A stretch of 64,000 nt of DNA from Terebella lapidaria (Eukaryota > Annelida > Polychaeta > Terebellida > Terebellidae), in NCBI GenBank assembly GCA_949152475.1, contig OX424555.1, forward strand, positions 14,526,868 through 14,590,867. The letters are read 5' to 3'. The stretch's first letter is position 1. Each line of letters opens with the position of its first letter. Below, piece by piece: positions 24,452 to 32,936 of this stretch. A model generated the notes under the pieces. That model saw only the letters and a program-made list of their open reading frames with translations. It did no database searches and was not told the origin of the DNA. Made by a program: the position numbers and the translations under genes.

Positions 24452-27025
24452 ATGGCATTGACCCCGGGAGCGTTCCGAGGTGAGTCGGCCGACCAGACAG
24501 ATGAAGAAGTCACGTTCAACCCGACCTTCCGACCTTCCGGCCCCCGCTCAGTTGTTATGAGCGACACAGTTCCGTTGTCACAGGAACAACAACCGACCGG
24601 CCTGTTCGACTCCATGGACGAACATTCGACCCTGAGATCGTCTTCGCCGCCCGTCGACCTGATACAGGAGTTCCTCGACGAAGACCCGCTCGCACCTCAA
24701 CACACAGTAAGTGACATTTTGAGTGCACACGCTAGGGCGTATTCGGCAACGTCGGCCAGAACAATCCAGAGACTATTGAACTCTGCCGACAGAAACTATA
24801 TGCGCTCACGTCAAAGAGCGAGCGTATATCGTGCTACCGACCCAGAACAGTTATCAGTGAACGTTCGGCCGGTAACCATAGACACATCAATGGTTACACA
24901 CCCACCGAGTGACTCTCGGATACGACAGTGGGTTTGTCAGTCTGACAATGTTCCGGAATCGGTCCCGCCAAGCGCTTATTCGGTAGATCGGCCACTGGCG
25001 CCGTCAACGACGCCGAGACGACATGACCCCGCGACTGAGACGTACTCGCGCATACCGACCGAGCCAACGGTGGTAGAGTACACACAACCCGGCCAGGCGA
25101 GAGTAACGAAAGAGAACATCCCGGCGACGACCGATGCCCCGATCGTGACACCTCTACGACCGCAACGACCCAGCGACCCGACGACGGAATTTCGCGCCAC
25201 CACACGGCAAGCGCGACTTCGGCAACCACCACCGACATCAAGTCGCCGACCTCACGACTCCGACATGCCGGCCTCCGACTCGCGCCCCCTCGCGCCGACC
25301 GCTTCCCGACCGTCGCCGACCGACGGAGAACAGCCGCGCTTCGCCTCGCCGCAAGACCCAGTTGTGTCTGCTCCGGCAGAAAGTGTTGTACCCATGATCG
25401 GACCTCCGATCTCTCAGCCAATCGGCTACACCACTGGATACGGTGTATCGCCAGTCGGATACCCTGGCGCAACAAGCGGTGTTTCAAATGGAGTAGCTGT
25501 CGGATACTACCAACCACCTGTCGGCTATATGAACCCACCACCCGGATACGGTGGCGTTCCAAGTGTGATGGCTGACACCGGCTATCATGGTGCACAAACC
25601 GGATTAGTGTACCATGGTGTAGGCCCAGACGGATCGACATACCGATATCCACCGCCGGCTGTAATCCCACCCTCAGTCGGGATACCATGGGTGACGCCAC
25701 CATACAGTCAAACGGCCCCTGTCGCACCAATAGCGTACGACCCCAACAGCATTCCGGCACCACCCGCTACTTCGCCCGCCGTCTCCGCGACAACAGAACC
25801 GACCGCACCCGCTAACACGACCTCGGCAGCTCCGATTGTTACGACTTCAACTGCTCTGGCTGTCACGCCAACGACGGCTCCCGTCACAACAACGCCGACT
25901 GTGGTGAGCGTCGACACGCCCACGCCCCAGAGACTCACGTCTGAGCCCCAACCGTTAGCAATGGCTAAAACGGCTCAATGGCGTGCGACCTTCAAGGAGG
26001 GCAATCTCACACAGTACATACGGAGCTTCGAGCAATTCACTACGGCCTTCACATATTCCGACCTCAATAAAACAACGACCTTCCGGAGTACGCTGCGCGG
26101 CCGCGCCGAAGCGTTAGCTCTGAACATTCCGGTCGAGACTCCCTGGGAGGAGTTTCGTTGTCAGCTCTTGGAGGGCTGGGAACCCGCACCTCGTCGGCAG
26201 TCCAAACGGGACGATTTTCCGTTTCTAAAAAGAGAACGGAAGGAGAATGCGGAACATTACTTAGAGCGGCTTCAAGCTCTGGCTGAGCAAGTGTTTGACG
26301 ATGTCACGCCAGAGTCCCGGCAACGAACAGTAATCTCCCAGTTCGTCAACGGCCAACCCGACCACATTGCCGACAAACTGTGCGTGTTCACTTTCCATAG
26401 TTACGGTGAAGCGCTGACGGCCGTCCTCAAAGCTGAAAGTCGTCAGCAACGGACCAACAGAGATCGTCAGAGGGGCACACGACGTGCCGACATCTCCGTG
26501 AGCGGATACCCGGATGATGATTGTGTCGACCAAGAACTGTCTTGTGCTATGGGACAGATCAATCAGGGAGGAACGCCGACCCCTGAACAGGTTGCGGCTT
26601 ATTACGACCCTGCCGACAGTGACACGACCGGCCTTCAAGGATGTGAAGAACATTCTGTGCCAGCCTGTTCACGCGAATGGGTGGCGGAAGCTTTCCAGAG
26701 CGTCCTTAGCGACGAGAATGGACTCTGTGAGGAGACAGCTATCTATTCCGTCCTACGAACTACGGCCCCGACTAAAGGTGATCGGCCTCCACAGCCCGGA
26801 CAACCAGCCGTATGCTTCTTCTGCAAGAAGCCCGGCCATCGCTGGATGCGGTGTTTTCGGCTTAAAGACGTCTTAGTGCGCAATGGCATGAAGCCACTAA
26901 CTTTTCGACCTAAAGGTGCTGGTACTGACCGAAGGACAGATCAAGTATTGTCAGTACCTAACCAAATCGGCAACCAAACCAAGTCGGCCCCGACAGAGCC
27001 AACGGCTCAGTCGTTAAACCAGTAG
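24452..27025 (+). CDS. gag: Gag-like protein of element 1
   Basis: An 857-residue frame starting 63 bases after the LTR. The first 500 or so residues are rich in Pro, Thr and Ser and include a low-complexity Gly/Tyr/Pro stretch with repeated GY pairs. A capsid-like helical region follows (about 500-680). Near the C-terminus is a CCHC zinc knuckle, CFFCKKPGHRWMRC (about 788-801), typical of nucleocapsid. In LTR elements Gag forms the particle and packages the RNA. The next frame, pol, opens in a different register at the gag stop, so Pol is presumably made by frameshifting or another mechanism known for this family. Confidence 0.88.
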   Translation: MALTPGAFRGESADQTDEEVTFNPTFRPSGPRSVVMSDTVPLSQEQQPTGLFDSMDEHSTLRSSSPPVDLIQEFLDEDPLAPQHTVSDILSAHARAYSATSARTIQRLLNSADRNYMRSRQRASVYRATDPEQLSVNVRPVTIDTSMVTHPPSDSRIRQWVCQSDNVPESVPPSAYSVDRPLAPSTTPRRHDPATETYSRIPTEPTVVEYTQPGQARVTKENIPATTDAPIVTPLRPQRPSDPTTEFRATTRQARLRQPPPTSSRRPHDSDMPASDSRPLAPTASRPSPTDGEQPRFASPQDPVVSAPAESVVPMIGPPISQPIGYTTGYGVSPVGYPGATSGVSNGVAVGYYQPPVGYMNPPPGYGGVPSVMADTGYHGAQTGLVYHGVGPDGSTYRYPPPAVIPPSVGIPWVTPPYSQTAPVAPIAYDPNSIPAPPATSPAVSATTEPTAPANTTSAAPIVTTSTALAVTPTTAPVTTTPTVVSVDTPTPQRLTSEPQPLAMAKTAQWRATFKEGNLTQYIRSFEQFTTAFTYSDLNKTTTFRSTLRGRAEALALNIPVETPWEEFRCQLLEGWEPAPRRQSKRDDFPFLKRERKENAEHYLERLQALAEQVFDDVTPESRQRTVISQFVNGQPDHIADKLCVFTFHSYGEALTAVLKAESRQQRTNRDRQRGTRRADISVSGYPDDDCVDQELSCAMGQINQGGTPTPEQVAAYYDPADSDTTGLQGCEEHSVPACSREWVAEAFQSVLSDENGLCEETAIYSVLRTTAPTKGDRPPQPGQPAVCFFCKKPGHRWMRCFRLKDVLVRNGMKPLTFRPKGAGTDRRTDQVLSVPNQIGNQTKSAPTEPTAQSLNQ

Positions 27026-30000
27026 TGGAAGGTGCTACGGAGCAAGGACCTTCCGGGCAACAGAACAATGTTACATGCTCCACACCTGCGGTTGTCGTAA
27101 CTACCAAACCAACAGTACCAACAGTTACGACCCCACAGCCGGCCCAGCCCACACCTCAGCTCCTTGAAGGGGTGTGTACCAAGTGTCGAACTCCGACCCC
27201 AAAGCCGGCTCGCCCTCATGAAGGGGTGTTCGCGCCACTTCCACAACGGCCTCCACGGGAAAATCGTCGTCCTGAAGGGGTGTCGCCCCCGACCGCCAAC
27301 GGCACCGGAACAGATAGTATGTCTGAGGTGGAGTGGATCTCCGATGACGGAGGGTTCTACGCGTTCCCATTTGGACCGGAATCCAGATTGCCGCCGCTGC
27401 ACACACTCTTCAAGCCACCGCCGGACAACCCCGCAATTCCGGCCGTCATAGACAATTCGAGAGCGGCACATGAGTGCTGGAAGTTATCGGTACGCGTCGG
27501 GGATAAGACAATACAAGCTGTGCTCGACTCCGGAGCGCAAATCTCTTTGCTCCGACGCGATCAGCTCCGACACGTCCCCACCGATCAACGACAGCTACAG
27601 CCTACTTCGGCCACGATTCGTGACGTCAACGGACAGTCAAGCCCAATCGATGGACTGATCGACCTCCCAATTCAGGTCGGGACCAACCATATGATTGTGA
27701 TATTTTGTGTAGCTGACATCCACGACGCCATGATACTCGGCATGAACTTTTTCCGGCAAGCTCACGCTGTAGTGAATTACGGCGCAGGAACAATACAGGT
27801 ACACAAAGAAATCCTGTTTGCGCACAAGGACATTGAAGCCAATGTTGTTAGAATGGCAGTGCGCCGAGCCGTCACCGTCCCCGCACGTAGCGAGGCGATC
27901 GTAGAGCTAATCCCGACCTCCAGAGTTCGAGTTCGGCAGCATCCACGGATGATTCAACCACTGACGGCTTTTCCCGAGGACACTGACCTCATCATGGGAA
28001 GAACATTAACGACCTTGGACCGACAATGTGTAAAGGTGTCTGTAGTCAACACGGCAGATACCGGTATCACACTTACTCGATCCGACCCTGTCGCCATAGC
28101 CAGTCCGATCGAGAGTGTTGTCGGAGCTCTACCAAGACCCGGAGAGGAGCCCGACCTGTCCACAGCCGACGCCAGTCACTACCGCGACCTGCCGCCACAT
28201 CTACAAGAGATGGTGGATCGCGCCGGACTAGCGCCAGAACAACACCGGCGTTGCGCTAACCTGATCCATCAATATCAGGACACCTTTATGCACCCGGATG
28301 GACAGTTAGGACGGACCCAAGTCGTCCAACACAAGATTGACACCGGCAATTCGGCCCCGATTCGGCAACGTCAACGACGCGTCCCTCAGGCGCAACAGAG
28401 CATCATAGATGAGGAGGTCGACAAGATGCTTCGCTTGGGGTGCATTGAGCTGTCAGATTCGCCCTGGAGCGCACAGGTGGTGCTCGTGCGTAAAAAAAAC
28501 GGCCAAGTGAGATTTTGCGTCGATTATCGGCTCCTGAATGATGTCACCCGCAAGGATTCCTATCCGTTGCCCAACATTCAGGACACTCATGACGCCCTGG
28601 CGGGCGCTACATACTTTTCGGCCTTGGACTTGGCTTCCGGCTACTGGCAAGTCGAAGTCGACCCTACAGACAGACCGAAAACTGCCTTTGCGACAAGGAA
28701 AGGACTATACCAGTTTAAGGTTATGCCATTCGGCCTCAGCAATGCACCGGCAACATTTGAACGGCTGATGGAAACCATACTCCGTGGATACTTGTGGACA
28801 CGGTGTATGTGTTACCTGGATGACGTCATCGCTTACGGCAGAACATTCGATCAGGCACTCGCAAACCTGGAGGCGGTCCTGGATCGGATTAGATCGGCAG
28901 GCCTGAAGCTTCAACCCAAGAAGTGTGAACTGTTCCAGAGGGAAATTTTGTACTTGGGGTTTATAGTGAGCGGCCAAGGAATTCGTGTCGACCCCAACAA
29001 GGTCAAAGCCATCAGAGAATGGCCGACCCCGTGCGAGATCTCCGATGTCAGATCTTTCCTTGGTTTCGTCAATTACCACAGGCGATTCATCAAGGACTAT
29101 GCTGAGATCGCCGAACCTCTCGTAGCACTCACCCGAGGTGAATGTCATTTCACTTGGGGACCGGCTCAGCGACGCGCTTTTCGGCGGCTCCGCGACGCTC
29201 TCATCCAGGCGCCTAAGCTCGCGCATCCGACCCAGAGTCCGGATGATTACTTCATCCTCGACACGGACGCTAGCGGCTACGCTGTGGGAGGCGCACTCTC
29301 ACAGAGGGTCAACGGGAAAGAAATCCCCATCGGGTTTGCCAGCAAAACCCTATCCCGGACCCAACGGAACTATTGTACCACGTACCGAGAACTGCTGGCA
29401 GTGGTAGAAATGGTTCAACATTATCTGCATTATCTTTGGGGTAGGAAGTTCCTCCTCCGGACCGACCACAGCTCCTTGAGGTGGCTCAAGAACTACAGCG
29501 ACGCGGACGGCATGCTCGCCAGGTGGCTCGCTAAGTTGCAGCAGTACGACTTCAAGATAGAGCATCGGCCCGGCAAACTTCACGGCAACGCAGACGGCTT
29601 GTCACGGTGTCACAGTTGCAAACACCAAGACTGTCCCGGACGACTCGACACACCTCCGACCGACCCAGAGACAAGTTCTGGAGAACTTCCAGTTCGTCGG
29701 ATCACTGTTGTTTCGGCTAAGACAAGGGCAGACCTCCTGAACAGTGATTCCATAACATCACCGGTCTTGCCCCAACTAGTTTCGGCACGCCAAGTTGTTC
29801 GAGTCCGTGCTTTGGACGCCACACTTGATGGGCAAAAGTGGCTTTCGGACTATTCGGCTCAGGACATTGTCGCGGCACAGCAAGCCGACCCGAGCGTCGG
29901 AAAAGTGCGACAGTGGATGTTGATCGGCACTAAACCAGACTCTAAGGAGGTAGCGCGCCATGGGGAGGAGGTAAAAACACTTGTTTCCAGATGGAGCCTC

Positions 30001-31554
30001 CTGGCGCTACAAGACGGGGTACTAGTTCGGCACGTAAAACCCGACCCCGCTGGACGGCCTGTGGTGCAAACCGTGCTCCCCGTAGCACTCAGAACGCAGG
30101 TTTTGCACCAACTTCACGACCTGAAGATTGTCGGACATCTCGGCATTCAGCGAACCATCGAGAGAGTCAGGCGCCGATTCTACTGGCCCGGCCTGGCACT
30201 GGATGTCACCCGCTGGTGTGCCCGCTGCTCGCAATGTGTCACCCGCAAAGGAAAACCGGTCCCAAAACGATCGCCTCTGACACAGTTGCCGACAGGAGCG
30301 CCTTTCGACCGGATCGCGATGGACATTCTCGACACCCACAAAGTCACGGGAAGAGGCCATCGGTATATCCTTGTTGTGTCGGACTATTTCACGAAATATA
30401 CGGACGCCTTCCCGCTGCGGCGACATACCGCCAAAAATGTTGCCGACATCCTGGTAAACAGATGGATAGTTTATCATGGCGTCCCCAAGGCAATCCATAG
30501 CGACCAGGGCACCGAGTTCGAGTCGGCTCTATTTCGGCATGTCGTGCGTCTTCTGGGCGCTAAGAAGATCCGCACGGCCCCATATCGACCCCAGAGCGAC
30601 GGCCAGGTTGAGCGATTCAACAGGACATTGCTCAACATGCTGAGTGCATTCGTCAGCGATCGTGCGAACGACTGGGACGTGCACCTGCCATATGTGTTAA
30701 TGGCCTATCGAACCTCAGTACACTCGTCCACGGGATGCACCCCGCATCTGATGGTGTATGGACACGAGTGTAACTTGCCAGTCGACCTCATGTTCCCGAC
30801 TTACGACCCCGAACCTCTACCTCCGTGTGGTCCGGAGTATGTGGAGTATTTACGGCAAGCGATCAGGACGGCCCACGGTTTCGCTCAGGACCATCTTGAG
30901 AAAGCGGCAATTCGGCAGAAGATGGGTTATGACGCCCACGCCAAGCCTCGACCTCAGTTCCAACCAGGAGAACTGGTCCGATATTATTATCTGCCCCTCA
31001 CGCAGAATAATAAGTTCGCTCGGCCTTGGACTGGTCCCTGGAGGATCGTCGACCGTGTGACTGAGGTAGATTACCGAATCGCCTTGGTTTCCAACCCTCG
31101 GAACACTCGTGTTGTTCATCTGGACGTACTCAAGCCGTACGAAGGTGACAACCAAGCGGCTCACATCTATTCCGACCCTGTACGACCTTCGACGTCGTCA
31201 AGCAAATCCGGCTCAGAGCAATCGGCCGACCCCCTGGGACTCCTCAAGGAGTTCTACTACCCCTGGGAGGTCACAGTACAAGATCGGCATACAGATACAG
31301 ACCAAACAGCTGAGTCTGACTCGCCAGCGGCCCAAGATCGTAAATCGCGATCTCCAACTTCATCCGGCTCAAGTCGTCATCGGCAACGGAAAAGATCACA
31401 CAGATCAAGTTCCGACACACCAAAACCGGCATGCAAGACACGCAGGCAAAAGCCTGTGATATCATCCGACCCCGAGACAAGCGAGGCTACGCCCCCGCCT
31501 GCACGACCAAGTCGACCCAAACGCAACGCACGCAGACCGGCCCGCTACAGATAA
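27025..31554 (+). CDS. pol: Pol polyprotein of element 1 (PR-RT-RNase H-IN)
   Basis: A frame of about 1509 codons. In order it holds a Pro-rich lead, an aspartic protease with DSGA (about residue 166), reverse transcriptase with YLDD (about 596), RNase H starting DTDASG (about 745), and integrase with an HHCC zinc domain (about 1030-1072) and a DD35E core. A GPY/F-like module follows the integrase core, and the tail is basic and Ser/Pro-rich. I do not see a chromodomain. The lead contains three exact copies of the 3' polypurine-tract sequence (see findings). The order RT-RNase H-IN defines the Ty3/gypsy group. The frame looks uninterrupted. Confidence 0.95.
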   Translation: MEGATEQGPSGQQNNVTCSTPAVVVTTKPTVPTVTTPQPAQPTPQLLEGVCTKCRTPTPKPARPHEGVFAPLPQRPPRENRRPEGVSPPTANGTGTDSMSEVEWISDDGGFYAFPFGPESRLPPLHTLFKPPPDNPAIPAVIDNSRAAHECWKLSVRVGDKTIQAVLDSGAQISLLRRDQLRHVPTDQRQLQPTSATIRDVNGQSSPIDGLIDLPIQVGTNHMIVIFCVADIHDAMILGMNFFRQAHAVVNYGAGTIQVHKEILFAHKDIEANVVRMAVRRAVTVPARSEAIVELIPTSRVRVRQHPRMIQPLTAFPEDTDLIMGRTLTTLDRQCVKVSVVNTADTGITLTRSDPVAIASPIESVVGALPRPGEEPDLSTADASHYRDLPPHLQEMVDRAGLAPEQHRRCANLIHQYQDTFMHPDGQLGRTQVVQHKIDTGNSAPIRQRQRRVPQAQQSIIDEEVDKMLRLGCIELSDSPWSAQVVLVRKKNGQVRFCVDYRLLNDVTRKDSYPLPNIQDTHDALAGATYFSALDLASGYWQVEVDPTDRPKTAFATRKGLYQFKVMPFGLSNAPATFERLMETILRGYLWTRCMCYLDDVIAYGRTFDQALANLEAVLDRIRSAGLKLQPKKCELFQREILYLGFIVSGQGIRVDPNKVKAIREWPTPCEISDVRSFLGFVNYHRRFIKDYAEIAEPLVALTRGECHFTWGPAQRRAFRRLRDALIQAPKLAHPTQSPDDYFILDTDASGYAVGGALSQRVNGKEIPIGFASKTLSRTQRNYCTTYRELLAVVEMVQHYLHYLWGRKFLLRTDHSSLRWLKNYSDADGMLARWLAKLQQYDFKIEHRPGKLHGNADGLSRCHSCKHQDCPGRLDTPPTDPETSSGELPVRRITVVSAKTRADLLNSDSITSPVLPQLVSARQVVRVRALDATLDGQKWLSDYSAQDIVAAQQADPSVGKVRQWMLIGTKPDSKEVARHGEEVKTLVSRWSLLALQDGVLVRHVKPDPAGRPVVQTVLPVALRTQVLHQLHDLKIVGHLGIQRTIERVRRRFYWPGLALDVTRWCARCSQCVTRKGKPVPKRSPLTQLPTGAPFDRIAMDILDTHKVTGRGHRYILVVSDYFTKYTDAFPLRRHTAKNVADILVNRWIVYHGVPKAIHSDQGTEFESALFRHVVRLLGAKKIRTAPYRPQSDGQVERFNRTLLNMLSAFVSDRANDWDVHLPYVLMAYRTSVHSSTGCTPHLMVYGHECNLPVDLMFPTYDPEPLPPCGPEYVEYLRQAIRTAHGFAQDHLEKAAIRQKMGYDAHAKPRPQFQPGELVRYYYLPLTQNNKFARPWTGPWRIVDRVTEVDYRIALVSNPRNTRVVHLDVLKPYEGDNQAAHIYSDPVRPSTSSSKSGSEQSADPLGLLKEFYYPWEVTVQDRHTDTDQTAESDSPAAQDRKSRSPTSSGSSRHRQRKRSHRSSSDTPKPACKTRRQKPVISSDPETSEATPPPARPSRPKRNARRPARYR

Positions 31555-32936
31555 CCCCGGCCTTGTTATCTGATTGATGCTATTGATGATGAATTATGCA
31601 TGTCTAATGGACTATGATATCATGTCTTTCCCATAATATTATAATATATTACAATAACAATATATATGCATTTAATATGTACAAGATGTCAGTGAGGCGA
31701 ATTCGACATATATACACTTGATATGATTTCATAATTACGATGCTGGTGAAAAATTGATTGCATTATGATATGTGTTTCGACCCCGTATAACGTATGCTAT
31801 TGTTCCGCGTGTGTTACGCACTAACTAAGATTATCATGTCAGATTCTATCCATGTGCCAGCCGAAGAGGATAATAATTCATGTCACGCCGTGAGTAAGGC
31901 CACTTAGTTGTCGAAGAGGTGGTAGTGTGATTCGTTCCGGGGTATGCGTCGACCGAGCCTCTACCCACTCCATGTAGTATTCGGAGGAACGGCCCAGTGG
32001 TACGGGAACCAGTCACTAAATAGCTATCATACCAAGATGCGGCCTGTCATCAAATTCATCACCCAAAAATATTCAAAGCGCCACGGTGTGACCGACCCTG
32101 ATCATTGCAATTTCGACCCCGACAATATTAGCGGCCCCGTTGTCTTGTGAACTGGCTGAAAATGAATGGAACGAAGTCCGCCCCTGCGAGTGATTGACAT
32201 TAATGTCTCAGCCTTTAATAACTGTGTGTCGTCTGCTAGACAGCAATTCGGCCGTTAGTTTATTGTGCGCTAACTTATGGAGAAAAGGAACGATCAAAGT
32301 AACAGGTCACAAGGAACGCACGAGCGCAAATAAACATTTAAGCTGTTTACAGCACCCACATGAAATCTCCCCTGATAAAGACAATAGTGAGTCGTCGGGC
32401 AAAAAGAGCCCAGTAATTTGAACAGTCGATTAGCACAAATAGACAATGTATAGGAATGTGTAATCCAGGGGACGGCAGACGGACATTCGGAAAAATGGAC
32501 AGTGTGAGGATCCCCCTACTGTCGTAATGGACTGACCCAAATAGGTCAGAGAGAGATCGTACCAGCGTTTCCCTGACGACGGCCCGCCTTGTTGCAGATA
32601 CACTTGGAACAATGGGATACAGCGTAAAGACGTTTTTGTATATCGGCAGAGAGCGCCCCCCGGCCCGATTCGTGGAATTGGGATACAGATAAGCATCTCA
32701 GTGTACGGCAGTGGAAATTAACGGCAAGTAGGTCATTTGCGCCTGAACTTCTGAAGCAGCAGGAGCTCGATCAGATACGGAGAAAAACTTTGTACTGGTT
32801 CGGAACATTTATCGGATAATTACGTGGCATTTAATGACATTGAACTGGTGAAGTTTGTGAATAGTTGTCGGATATTTGGGATAAACATTACGGTCGGCCT
32901 AGCTGTGTGAAGTGACATTTGTTTGCGGCTTCCGCC
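31555..32936 (+). other. Spacer between pol and third ORF of element 1
   Basis: 1.4 kb with no supported coding frame. It starts AT-rich and becomes more mixed. Most of it (to about 32600) is recognisably similar to the stretch after pol in element 2 (49520 to about 50550), so it is an old part of the family, not a later insertion. Confidence 0.7.

Noticed and set aside
24894-25763. A 289-codon minus-strand frame inside element 1
   Set aside because: It is antisense to gag, has the composition of a complementary shadow, and no domain.
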